Part shown: in pieces, positions 56,271-64,000 of the stretch
Layout: each line of letters starts with the position of its first letter
How positions within the stretch are numbered: the first letter of the stretch is position 1
DNA from: Alphaproteobacteria bacterium
Lineage (GTDB): Bacteria; Pseudomonadota; Alphaproteobacteria; Sphingomonadales; Sphingomonadaceae
DNA: 64,000 nt
Direction: 5' to 3'
NCBI GenBank assembly: GCA_030424845.1
Contig: JAUHWC010000004.1
Span: 186,001 to 250,000 of the forward strand
Made by a program: the position numbers and the translations under genes
The notes under the pieces: model-generated
Databases searched by the model: none
Told to the model about the DNA's origin: nothing
The model's input: the letters and a program-made list of their open reading frames with translations, nothing else

Positions 56271-57176
56271 TCAGAAATATCCGGCCTGCTTCTTGATCTC
56301 CATCGATGCCGCCTCGTCATGGTCGACAGCACGCCCCTGTCTTTCCGAGGTGTTGGACAAGAGCATCTCGCGAATGACTTCCGTAAGGCTGTGCGCACCG
56401 CTTTGGGTCGCGCCGGTCAAGGGATAGCAGCCCAGCGTGCGGAAACGCACACGGCGCATTTCCACCCTGTCGCCTGGCTCCATGCGCAGCCGCTCGTCAT
56501 CGACCATCAGGATCAGTCCGTCGCGCTCGATGGTCGGTCTTTCAGCGGCAAGGTAGAGGGGCAAGATCGGGATGTCCTCGCGCAGGATATATTGCCAGAT
56601 ATCCAGCTCGGTCCAATTGGACAGCGGGAACACGCGAATGGATTCGCCCTTCGCCTTGCGCGCGTTGTAGAGGTTCCACAATTCCGGGCGCTGGTTCTTG
56701 GGGTCCCATCCGTGACTGGCCGAACGGAAGGAAAAGATGCGCTCCTTCGCCCTGGCCTTCTCCTCGTCTCGCCGGGCACCGCCGAAGGCCACATCGAAGC
56801 CGTGGCGATCCAGCGCCTGCTTGAGCGGATCGATCAGCATCATCTGCGCATAGATGCCGGTTGGCGTGTCGAAAGGATTGATGCCCTGGCTCGCGGCATC
56901 CTCGTTGCGCGCCACCAGCAGCTCGAAGCCATAACGCTCGGCCATCCGGTCGCGATGGGCGATCAGGTCGCGAAAATCCCATCCGGATTCGATATGCAGG
57001 AAGGGAAATGGCGGTGGCGAGGGAAAGAACGCCTTCGCCGCCACGTGCAGCATGACGGAACTGTCCTTGCCGACCGAGTAGAGGAACACGGGGTTCTGCG
57101 CCTCGGCCACCACCTCGCGCATGATGTGGATGCTTTCGGCTTCAAGCCGGTCGAGGTGGGTCAGGGTCTTCGTCAT
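56271..57176 (-). CDS. cysD: Sulfate adenylyltransferase small subunit (CysD), without a neighbouring cysN
   Basis: CysD makes adenosine-5'-phosphosulfate from sulfate and ATP, normally in a complex with the GTPase CysN. The 301-residue protein has the PP-loop [51 protein letters not shown] and [15 protein letters not shown], matching E. coli CysD in length (302). ATG 57176 has AAGGA upstream. The gene is last in the dabB-dabA-PII operon direction, and no cysN follows: the downstream gene is the membrane protein on the opposite strand. Either cysN is elsewhere, or this CysD serves another role. Confidence 0.92.
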   Translation of the reverse strand: MTKTLTHLDRLEAESIHIMREVVAEAQNPVFLYSVGKDSSVMLHVAAKAFFPSPPPFPFLHIESGWDFRDLIAHRDRMAERYGFELLVARNEDAASQGINPFDTPTGIYAQMMLIDPLKQALDRHGFDVAFGGARRDEEKARAKERIFSFRSASHGWDPKNQRPELWNLYNARKAKGESIRVFPLSNWTELDIWQYILREDIPILPLYLAAERPTIERDGLILMVDDERLRMEPGDRVEMRRVRFRTLGCYPLTGATQSGAHSLTEVIREMLLSNTSERQGRAVDHDEAASMEIKKQAGYF

Positions 57177-57307
57177 GGAGACATCCTTCAAGGGTCAGGA
57201 ATTCCGCGCCGGGCCAGACCGGCGGCATGACGGACACCCGCTGTGCGCCCTTCAGGCCGCCGGCAGCTGCAGGCTCGCGGTCACCCGCCGCCAACCGCGC
57301 GGGCCGT

Positions 57308-57658
57308 TCAGGCATTGGCCTTGGCGAAATAGTCCGATCGCATCACCTGCACGTCGGACAGGAAGGTGACACCCGGGCGGCTTTCGAACAGTCGCGAAAG
57401 GCCGCGGGCGACATCGGCAATGACCTTGCCTTCGCCAACGCCCAAGAACATCACGAGCCCGCTCTGGTCATTGAAGATCGTCTTGCCCTGGTGGAATCCG
57501 TGATGGCCCATGCCGGCGACATCGCGGATCATCGTCCAGCCGCCGACACCGGCAGCCTTGAGCAGGTCCTGCACCAGCAGGTGATCCTCGGCCAGGACCA
57601 CGATCTCTATCTTCCTCAGCGGATACAGCGGAATATCCGCAACCTTTGTGTCACTCAT
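57308..57658 (-). CDS. PII-like signalling protein of the Dab (CPII-type) group
   Basis: A 116-residue protein with a PII/ferredoxin-like fold: PLRKIEIVVLAEDHLLVQDLLKAAGVGGWTMIRDVAGMGHHGFH, LGVGEGKVIADVARGLSRLF and GVTFLSDVQVMRSDYF. The GMGHHG region replaces the usual uridylylated T-loop. Carboxysome-associated CPII proteins of this kind bind adenine nucleotides and bicarbonate. It lies 14 bases after dabA, so it is likely a regulator of the transporter. Confidence 0.82.
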   Translation of the reverse strand: MSDTKVADIPLYPLRKIEIVVLAEDHLLVQDLLKAAGVGGWTMIRDVAGMGHHGFHQGKTIFNDQSGLVMFLGVGEGKVIADVARGLSRLFESRPGVTFLSDVQVMRSDYFAKANA

Positions 57659-57672
57659 TCTGCTTCTCCGGT

Positions 57673-60198
57673 TCAGCAGGTAAGGGAATGTTGGTCCCGG
57701 CCTTCGCCAGGCACGGCTTCGCCCTCGCGCCAGCGGCTTGCGCGGCCGGTTTCGGGATCGATCACGACAAGCTGCACCCAGCCATTGCCGAACAGCCGGC
57801 CCAGGATGTCATTCGCCTCGACCACCCGGGCAACCCGGTCCGTCGGTGCATGGACGATCGCCAGCAGCCTTTGCGGGACATGGAAGGGGGTGCCATCGTC
57901 CTTGAACAGCGATTGGCGCGGCAGCCCCACCTTCAGGTCCCCGCCGTTGCCTTGCACCACCCCGATGCGACCGATCAGGTTCTGCGTGACCTTGTCGCCC
58001 GAGCCGTAGCGCTGGTTGTCGATGGTCGAGAACAGGTACTGGCAGTTGATCCACTGGGCCACCACCATCGGGGCGGTCAGGATGGTTGTCAGCGCAGTGC
58101 CGTCCGCATCCGCCCGCCAGTCATAGCTGTGCAGGAACGCCCTGCCATCGAGGTCGATATCCTGCGACAGCCAGCGCGGGCCGACAATGAAGCCGGCATT
58201 GCCGGCGAGGCCCCATTCAGGCCGCACCTCGCTCCAGTCACCGGCACCTGCCAGCAGTTCGCCGGGCGAACGACCAAGCAATCCTGCACGGCGCACGCGG
58301 TTCTGCTGGCCGGCCCTTGCCAGCCCCGCGTCCAGCCGCGCCAGGTCTTCGCGATGGCTTTCCGGAACAAGGTCGCGATCGAAAATCCGCACCTCGTCGG
58401 TGGTCGTGTCGTGTTCGGCCGCAAGGAAGAGCGTGCTCTGCGGGATGGCGACATCATGCTCCGCAAGCGCCTCGCGAACAGCCGGATCATTGAGCATGGC
58501 TGCCAGCAGGCGCGCGTTATGGCCACCGCCATGACCGCCGCAGGCTCCGCAGTCGAGCGCAGCCGCATAGGGATTGTTCACCGCGCTGCCGCCGTGCCCG
58601 GCAAGAACCACAAGGCGTGCCGTATCCTGGCCAAGCCCGGTCAGGCGGAACAGGGCCAGGGCATAGCCGACCTTCTCCTCCAGCGAGAAGCCGCAGTGCC
58701 TGCCCGGCCCGTGCAACGCCGGCGTGAAGGCCTGTTCGCGGCGTTTGCGCAGCACCGACTGTGCGCGGGTGGCCAGCCGGGGCGCAAGCGTCCGTCCCAT
58801 CATGGCAAGCGCTGCGACCGGGCCGGTCGCCTCGGCGGTGGCAAATGCCATTCCCGCAGACAGCTTGGCCGCGGTGAAGATCTGCGCACCGGCGGCATTG
58901 CGCTGCTGGATTTCGGCCAGTTGACCGGCCTCCGCCTCGCGGCCCTCGACAACGGTTTCGGCAACGTCATGCTGCGGTGAAAGCAACACCGGCAAAAGGC
59001 GCGACCGGCGCGTTCCGCCAAACGGATGCAGCGCGATCGGCAGGCCGAAGAAGCCGGCGTAGCCCAGCGTCTCGAACTTGCCCTGCGCTTCGAGCGCACG
59101 GCGGAACGGTTCCGACCGCACGTCGATGCAGAAGACCAGCTGTGCGTCGGGCTGCACGCCTTGCCTGCCCAGCCGGCTTGCACCCTGCAACCGGGGCACC
59201 AGGTCGTTGGCATAGGTCCATTCCGCCGCCGCCATGAAGATCGCGCCCAGCGCATCCTCTTCGATGTTCGCGACAGCCTGCAAGCGGGCCAGCGCGCCCC
59301 TGGCCAGCGCATCCAGTTCCAGGCCGAAATGCCCGGCGAGGCAGTCCGCGACATTCTCTCGCAGGGGAGCAGCGCCATGGCCCTCGCACAAGGCGCCCGC
59401 GCGCGCCAGGAGCATCCACAAGGCAAGCAGATCGGCCATGGTGGCCGGTGCGCCGGCCACCAGCTCCGCATCGGCATGTTCGCACCGCCAGCGGATATGC
59501 CCGGCCCATCCGGGAAGACGGGCCACCAGAGAAGACAGCACTTCAAGCTCGTCAGCTTCGCCGGCGATCTCGACAAGGCCTTCGGCAATGGCTTCGAGCG
59601 GATCGCGCGGAACCTGCAACAAGAGGTCACGCCCCGCCTTCCCCGCCAATGCGCGATATTCGGGATCATGCCCGGCCAGTGCCAGCACCGCCCGGTAGAG
59701 CCCCAGTTCGCGATGCGGCATCGGCGTTGCTGCCGCACCATGATCGAAAAAGGCACCGCACCACTTGGCAATGAAGGCGGCATCAGGCGGCAGGGCTCCG
59801 ACCTGTTCGGGCGCATTCTCGGGCGCAATCTGCACCATCCTTGCAAGCAGGAGGTCCAGCGCGGTGACGCCGGGCGCGATGTGCGCCGCCGCCGCAAGGC
59901 TTCCGCCAAGGTGCCGGATCGCGGCATCGCGCAAGGCGCGCTCCTCGATCCGTCCTGTGCGCAACACGGCGCGCCACAGCGGCAGCGGCAGGGACCGGCG
60001 CGCACCGAAGCGTTGGGCCGCTATTTGCACCGCCCGGGCAAAGGGCATATCCTCGAATCCGGCGAGCGGGTTGACCGCAATGGCACTCTCCAGCGGCCAC
60101 AGCGGTGCCACCGTGCGCGATGCCAGGCCGACCAGGCCCGCCACCTCGGTGCGTGTCGGCATCCGTTCGGCTAGCGCGATATCTGCGTGCATGTTCAT
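57673..60198 (-). CDS. dabA: DabA: inorganic-carbon transporter subunit (DUF2309)
   Basis: The large subunit of the DAB inorganic-carbon pump. The 841-residue protein has a beta-carbonic-anhydrase-like zinc site made of Cys and Asp in VFCIDVRSEPFRRALE, His in VVLAGHGGSAVNNPYAAALDCGAC and the later Cys of CGACGGHGGGHNAR, the C-D-H-C set known for DabA. It accumulates bicarbonate inside the cell by driving CO2 hydration in one direction, coupled to an ion gradient through DabB. ATG 60198 overlaps the dabB stop by four bases. Confidence 0.94.
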   Translation of the reverse strand: MNMHADIALAERMPTRTEVAGLVGLASRTVAPLWPLESAIAVNPLAGFEDMPFARAVQIAAQRFGARRSLPLPLWRAVLRTGRIEERALRDAAIRHLGGSLAAAAHIAPGVTALDLLLARMVQIAPENAPEQVGALPPDAAFIAKWCGAFFDHGAAATPMPHRELGLYRAVLALAGHDPEYRALAGKAGRDLLLQVPRDPLEAIAEGLVEIAGEADELEVLSSLVARLPGWAGHIRWRCEHADAELVAGAPATMADLLALWMLLARAGALCEGHGAAPLRENVADCLAGHFGLELDALARGALARLQAVANIEEDALGAIFMAAAEWTYANDLVPRLQGASRLGRQGVQPDAQLVFCIDVRSEPFRRALEAQGKFETLGYAGFFGLPIALHPFGGTRRSRLLPVLLSPQHDVAETVVEGREAEAGQLAEIQQRNAAGAQIFTAAKLSAGMAFATAEATGPVAALAMMGRTLAPRLATRAQSVLRKRREQAFTPALHGPGRHCGFSLEEKVGYALALFRLTGLGQDTARLVVLAGHGGSAVNNPYAAALDCGACGGHGGGHNARLLAAMLNDPAVREALAEHDVAIPQSTLFLAAEHDTTTDEVRIFDRDLVPESHREDLARLDAGLARAGQQNRVRRAGLLGRSPGELLAGAGDWSEVRPEWGLAGNAGFIVGPRWLSQDIDLDGRAFLHSYDWRADADGTALTTILTAPMVVAQWINCQYLFSTIDNQRYGSGDKVTQNLIGRIGVVQGNGGDLKVGLPRQSLFKDDGTPFHVPQRLLAIVHAPTDRVARVVEANDILGRLFGNGWVQLVVIDPETGRASRWREGEAVPGEGRDQHSLTC

Positions 60199-61583
60199 CT
60201 GGATTCTCCCACGGTTGCAGGCGCAAGGGCCCCGGCGTTGAGCAGGCGGACATAGAGCGCTGGCGGAAGCGAGTTCCCGCGCTCCATGCGCAGGGCCTGC
60301 CACCACCAGCTGGCAAGGAAGCAGGCCAGCAGCAGCAGGATGGCGAAGGGGGGCAGCAGCGGCGCGGCTTCACCCGGCTGGAGGATATCCACCAGCGCAT
60401 AACCAAGCACGTGAAAGCCCAGCAGCGCCGCCACCGCGGCGAGCAGAACCAGCCTGGCCTTAAGCGCGGAAGCGCGCGCAACGGCCATCACCAGTGTTGC
60501 CGCCGCGGTGGCGATCGCCAGCATCAGCGGCAGCAGTTCACCGTTCATGCCAGTGCCGAAGGCAAGGTAGCTTCCGGCGAGGAGGCACAGCGCGGCGACC
60601 AGCCCTACGGTGCGGCTGCCAGCCATGAGTGTGTCGCGCCCGTCCCGCATGCCCAGGGCCGATCCTGCGCCGAGGAAAAGCCAGGCCTTGAACAGCCCGT
60701 GCGCCACGATGTGCCACAGTGCCGCGGTGTAGGCACCAAGCCCGCAGCTCATGATCATGAAGCCCATTTGCGACACGGTGGATCCGGCCAGCGAGCGCTT
60801 GATGTCTGGCCGCACCGCCATGATCGCCAGTCCCCACAGCGCGGCGAGAAGGCCGATGGCCAGCGCGGCGTAGCGAGCGAGGGGTGCTGCCTCCAGCACC
60901 GGCGCGAAACGCAGCAGCAGGAAGCCCCCGGCATTGACCAGCCCGGCATGCATCAGCGCGGAAACCGGGGTCGGCGCGGTCATCGATGACAGCAGCCAGC
61001 CCGAGAAGGGCGGCAGGGCGCAGCGCGCAGCCGCAGCCACGAGCATCAGCAATGCGATCACCGTGACCTCGAGGGCATGCAGGGCCGGAACCGCTGCCAG
61101 CACCCGGGTGATGTCCGTCGATTGCGCGTTCAGGCCCAGCAGTGCCAGCGCCAGCAGCAGCGCGCCATCGCCCAGCAGGAAGGTGCGCCGAATGCGGCGG
61201 GCGGATGCCTGCGCTTCCGCCCAGCCATCCGCATGCCCGACCAGCCGCGCCAGCAGCAAGCCGCTGGCAAGCCAGGCAATGGCCAGCACCGGCAGGTTGC
61301 CCGCGAGCACGACAGCCAGGACCGAAGCGAGCAATGCCGCAAGGGTGGCGAAGAACGGCGCCTGCCGGCTGTCCGCCCGCATGTAGCGGCGGGAAAAGCT
61401 CGCCACGATCGCTCCCACGAACAGGGTCAGGGCGCAGATCATCACTTGCAGGCCGGTAATCGGCGAGCCCGGCCCGGAGAACGCAATGGCAGCGGCCAGC
61501 AGGACCGCCAGCCCGGCCCACAGGAGCACGGGAACAAGGTCGGCAAGTCGGGAAACCGGGTAAATCGTCTTGACTGCTTGCAT
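60195..61583 (-). CDS. dabB: DabB: NADH-dehydrogenase L-like membrane subunit of the carbon pump
   Basis: A 462-residue polytopic protein of the proton-translocating NuoL/MrpA family with about twelve to fourteen transmembrane helices. It has LPPFSGWLLSSMTAPTPVSALMHAGLVNAGGFLLLRFAPVLE and the conserved KRSLAGSTVSQMGFMI channel region. DabB supplies cation flux to DabA. ATG 61583 follows AAAGGGAG. It is the first gene of the operon and is divergent from the LysR gene across a 109-bp control region. Confidence 0.93.
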   Translation of the reverse strand: MQAVKTIYPVSRLADLVPVLLWAGLAVLLAAAIAFSGPGSPITGLQVMICALTLFVGAIVASFSRRYMRADSRQAPFFATLAALLASVLAVVLAGNLPVLAIAWLASGLLLARLVGHADGWAEAQASARRIRRTFLLGDGALLLALALLGLNAQSTDITRVLAAVPALHALEVTVIALLMLVAAAARCALPPFSGWLLSSMTAPTPVSALMHAGLVNAGGFLLLRFAPVLEAAPLARYAALAIGLLAALWGLAIMAVRPDIKRSLAGSTVSQMGFMIMSCGLGAYTAALWHIVAHGLFKAWLFLGAGSALGMRDGRDTLMAGSRTVGLVAALCLLAGSYLAFGTGMNGELLPLMLAIATAAATLVMAVARASALKARLVLLAAVAALLGFHVLGYALVDILQPGEAAPLLPPFAILLLLACFLASWWWQALRMERGNSLPPALYVRLLNAGALAPATVGESR

Positions 61584-61617
61584 GGAAACTCCCTTTCGGG
61601 CGCCCCGATACCCATGC

Positions 61618-61676
61618 TTCAATCATTTTTGAAACGAGTTTTTAAAATATCAACCATTGACATTGTAAATGATTGA
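61618..61676. promoter_or_regulatory. Inverted-repeat control region between dabB and lysR
   Basis: TCAATCATTT (61619-61628) and AAATGATTGA (61667-61676) are perfect inverted 10-mers. The left one overlaps a second palindrome, TTCAA-N6-TTGAA (61618-61633), and TCAA-CCA-TTGA lies between the arms. The region is AT-rich compared with its surroundings and fits a LysR-type binding area acting on both divergent promoters. Confidence 0.6.
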
Positions 61677-61692
61677 GGCAAGCACCGGCACC

Positions 61693-62562
61693 ATGTCCGG
61701 ACTTCGCAATCTCGATCTCGACCTGCTGCGCTGCTTTGTCACGATCGCCGAAGCAGGCGGCTTCACCCGGGCGGGGGAAAGGCTGGGGCGAACCCAGTCA
61801 ACGGTCAGCCTGCAGGTAAAGCGGCTGGAGGAGCAGCTGGGCCGCAAGGTGTTCAACCGCACGCCGCGCGCCCTGGAGCTGACCGAGGAAGGCGAGCGCC
61901 TGCTGGGGCCTGCGCGGCAATTGCTGCGGCTGAACGATTCCACCATTGCGCGCCTGTTCGAACCGGACATGGCCGGGCGCGTCCGGCTTGGCGTTCCAGA
62001 GGATTTTGCCACGGCACACCTGCCCGCCGTCTTGTCAGCCTTCACCGCAGCCCACCCGCTGGTGGAGCTGGAGGTCACATGCGACCTCACGCTCAACCTG
62101 CTGGAGCAGTTCCATGCCGGAAATTTCGATTTCGTGCTGGTGAAGCGCGAGCCATCGGCCCGGCTTGAAGGGGTGTGCGTCTGGCGCGAACCGCTGGTCT
62201 GGGTCGCACGCGACGAGGATGCGGCAACCGACCTTGCCAGCGTGCCCCTCGTGGTTTCTCCCGAACCCTGCGTCTATCGCAAGCGGGCAACGGACGCGCT
62301 CGATGCGATGGGGCGCGAATGGCGCGTGTCCTATACCTCGACCAGCCTGGCAGGCAGCATCTCAGCCGTGGCCGCAGGCTTGGGCCTTGCCGTTCTTCCG
62401 CGCGAGATGGTGCCGGCAACCCTGTGCGCCATCAGCGGCAGCGACGAGTTGCCGCCACTCTACGACACCGAGATCGCCCTGATCGAGGCCCCCGGCCTTT
62501 CGGAAACGGCGCACCGCCTGGCGCAACATGTCGTCAGCAAGCTGGAGCGCGGCCAGGCCTAG
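61693..62562 (+). CDS. LysR-family transcriptional regulator of the dab operon
   Basis: A LysR-type regulator, about 289 residues. It has the N-terminal HTH LDLDLLRCFVTIAEAGGFTRAGERLGRTQSTVSLQVKRLEEQLGRKVFNR and the effector domain VRLGVPEDFATAHLPAVLSAF...VELEVTCDL. DAB operons often carry LysR genes. ATG 61693 is preferred over 61669, because the longer start would place the control palindrome inside the coding region; both lack a strong ribosome-binding site (GAGG at 61674). Confidence 0.9.
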   Translation: MSGLRNLDLDLLRCFVTIAEAGGFTRAGERLGRTQSTVSLQVKRLEEQLGRKVFNRTPRALELTEEGERLLGPARQLLRLNDSTIARLFEPDMAGRVRLGVPEDFATAHLPAVLSAFTAAHPLVELEVTCDLTLNLLEQFHAGNFDFVLVKREPSARLEGVCVWREPLVWVARDEDAATDLASVPLVVSPEPCVYRKRATDALDAMGREWRVSYTSTSLAGSISAVAAGLGLAVLPREMVPATLCAISGSDELPPLYDTEIALIEAPGLSETAHRLAQHVVSKLERGQA

Positions 62563-62665
62563 GCGAGTTTTCCCGCAGGCTGGGTGGGGAGACAGGCGGA
62601 CAGGTGCCCGCGGTGGATGGGGCCGGACCGGCAAAGGCCCGGCCCCCGGGTCCCGGAAGCGGCGC

Positions 62666-63412
62666 TTACTCGGGTGCGACGAGCAGGCGGCCGTTCAGGA
62701 GCTGTACGGGACGGGCAGTCATGCCCATGGCGGTTTCCATTGCGGCAATCTGTTCCGCGCTGGCGCTGACCGGCGCGGGGATGACGTGCCAGTTCACCCC
62801 TTCGCTGCACGGCGGCGTGGTCAGCGAACCCATGTAGCGGTAGACAGCGATATCCTCGGCATCGCCGGGCAGCATCGCCGCCGGGTTGAAGCCGGCCGCG
62901 TCGAAATCCATCGTTTCGGTATGCGCCGGCGGGGCGGCATCGATCAGTTTCTGCAGTTCGGCGTTCGCGGCACCTTCTTCGAACATCACGCCCAGCACGG
63001 CCAGTTCCCCGGCATCGCTGGCGTGGACGAAGTGGGCCGTCAGCGGATAATGCTCGCCATCAACCGTGTGCTCGGACGGGGTGTGGAAGTGCACCTGCAC
63101 GAGGTTGAAGGTCTTGCCGCCGCTCATCATGGCCGAGCCGGGGGCGAAATTCGCCTGCAGCGTATGGCCGTTATGGACCAGGCTCTGCAATCCGGGTTGC
63201 CACATCACGTCGACCTCGACCTCGCCGGTGGCATTCGCCTGGCCCAGGTCGATGGGGGACTGCATGATGCCGCGCTCGCACAGCTCGAAGTCCTGGTGAA
63301 GCTGGCCCCAACGGTCAGCACCGGTGTCTCCGGTATAGGTCCAGTCGGTTGCTGCAACAGCGGGGGCCGCCAGTGCGGTGGCGGCAACGAGGGAAATCAC
63401 AGTCTTTCGCAT
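62666..63412 (-). CDS. Secreted alpha-class carbonic anhydrase
   Basis: A 248-residue protein with a signal peptide (VISLVAATALAAPAVAA). The alpha-carbonic anhydrase core has GIMQSPIDLG, the zinc-binding HFHTPSEHTVDGEHYPLTAHFVH (three histidines) and YMGSLTTPPCSEGVNWHV. It interconverts CO2 and bicarbonate in the periplasm. It sits just downstream of the LysR gene on the opposite strand and would supply bicarbonate or CO2 for the DabAB pump. Confidence 0.93.
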   Translation of the reverse strand: MRKTVISLVAATALAAPAVAATDWTYTGDTGADRWGQLHQDFELCERGIMQSPIDLGQANATGEVEVDVMWQPGLQSLVHNGHTLQANFAPGSAMMSGGKTFNLVQVHFHTPSEHTVDGEHYPLTAHFVHASDAGELAVLGVMFEEGAANAELQKLIDAAPPAHTETMDFDAAGFNPAAMLPGDAEDIAVYRYMGSLTTPPCSEGVNWHVIPAPVSASAEQIAAMETAMGMTARPVQLLNGRLLVAPE

Positions 63413-63457
63413 TCCAGGTGCTCCTTGTTCTTGGGCATCGATTGAAAGTGTTGGTGG

Positions 63458-64000
63458 TCAGCCGGCCTTCGCCGGCCATTCGGCCTCCGGTTCGCCCCTT
63501 GTCTTCCAGAGGGAATAGAAAATGCCCGCCGCGATCAGCGCGAAGGTGACGCCAAGGCTCACCCAGGCGGGAATCTTGCCGCCGTCGAGCAGGAAGTCGG
63601 CCACGAAGATCTTCGAGCCGATAAACACCAGCACCGCGGCCAGCGCATATTTCAGGTAATGGAACCGGTGCACCATCGCCGCCAGCGCGAAATAGAGCGC
63701 GCGCAGGCCGAGGATGGCGAAGATGTTGGACGTGTAGACGATGAAGGTATCGGTCGTGATCGCGAAGATCGCCGGCACGCTGTCCAGCGCGAACACCAGG
63801 TCCGCCAGGTTGATCACCACCAGCGCCAGCAACAGCGGGGTGGCCGCGCGCACCATCCTGCCGGTCTTTTCATCCGGCACCTTCACGAAGAAGTGCTGGC
63901 CGTGCAGTTCCTTGGTCACGCGCATGTGCGTGCTGATCCAGCGGACCACCGGATTGTTGCCCACATCCATCGGCGCATCGCCGGCAAAGAACATCTTCAC
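63458..64000 (-). CDS. TerC-family membrane protein (3' part, truncated by the window)
   Basis: The C-terminal 180 residues or so of a TerC/Alx-type protein; the gene continues beyond the right edge. The visible portion has HFFVKVPDEKTGRMVRATP-like linker, then membrane helices: PLLLALVVINLADLVFALDSVPAIFAI (the conserved acidic N-x-x-D-x3-ALDS-P metal-binding segment), SNIFAILGLRALYFAL, YLKYALAAVLVFIGSKIF and WVSLGVTFALIAAGIFY. The family exports manganese or other metal ions or supports tellurite resistance. Polar residues are at the end. Confidence 0.88.
   Translation of the reverse strand: MKMFFAGDAPMDVGNNPVVRWISTHMRVTKELHGQHFFVKVPDEKTGRMVRAATPLLLALVVINLADLVFALDSVPAIFAITTDTFIVYTSNIFAILGLRALYFALAAMVHRFHYLKYALAAVLVFIGSKIFVADFLLDGGKIPAWVSLGVTFALIAAGIFYSLWKTRGEPEAEWPAKAG

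Overview
This is a GC-rich alphaproteobacterial chromosome segment. The gene content (LigABCIJKMU-type protocatechuate and O-demethylation enzymes, beta-etherase-like glutathione transferases, GapR, DUF1244, UbiG) points to the Sphingomonadales, either a Sphingomonadaceae or an Erythrobacteraceae. Assignments rest on reading motifs and on remembered family sequences; no database search was run. There is one tRNA gene, and no insertion sequence, prophage or CRISPR array.

Region 1 (about 0.2-36 kb) is a dense aromatic, lignin-type catabolic island. A divergent pair of operons encodes the whole protocatechuate 4,5-cleavage pathway: ligK-ligU-ligI on the minus strand, and a DUF1932 dehydrogenase, ligJ, a DUF2218 protein, ligA, ligB and ligC on the plus strand. 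Together they take protocatechuate through ring opening, dehydrogenation, lactone hydrolysis, tautomerisation, hydration and aldol cleavage to pyruvate and oxaloacetate. Upstream steps follow: a LigD-like SDR, two NTF2-fold proteins (one a candidate gamma-formaldehyde lyase), a LigW-like decarboxylase, a MetE-like methyltransferase, two translationally coupled GSTs resembling the BaeA/BaeB heterodimeric beta-etherase, a quinohemoprotein alcohol dehydrogenase and an aldehyde dehydrogenase. After these come an operon of an amidohydrolase, a phosphatase-like protein, an SDR, a LigF-like GST and an MDR reductase, then a TauD-type dioxygenase, LigM (vanillate/3-O-methylgallate O-demethylase) and a lignostilbene dioxygenase. 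A 19-bp palindrome, TTGTAWG-N5-CATACAW, lies upstream of ligK/ligJ, the paired GSTs and ligM. It suggests one regulator acting on three key promoters, but neither a regulator nor a transporter is encoded in the island.

Region 2 (about 36-55 kb) is mostly housekeeping: secreted proteins, an amidohydrolase, a nitronate monooxygenase-like protein, lysC, ubiG, a GDPD phosphodiesterase, an ArsC/Spx-like protein, ruvC, a YebC regulator, an AAC(3)-I-like acetyltransferase, gapR, pyk, tRNA-Gly(GCC), a thioredoxin-TPR co-chaperone, a LON-domain protein, MarC, YggT, argB and a secreted nuclease.

Region 3 (about 55-64 kb) holds a PPK2 kinase and then an inorganic-carbon cluster: dabB-dabA-PII-like-cysD on the minus strand, a divergent LysR gene, a secreted alpha-carbonic anhydrase and the 3' part of a TerC-family gene. 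DabAB is an energy-coupled bicarbonate/CO2 accumulation system. The PII-like partner and the cysD without cysN are the unusual parts.
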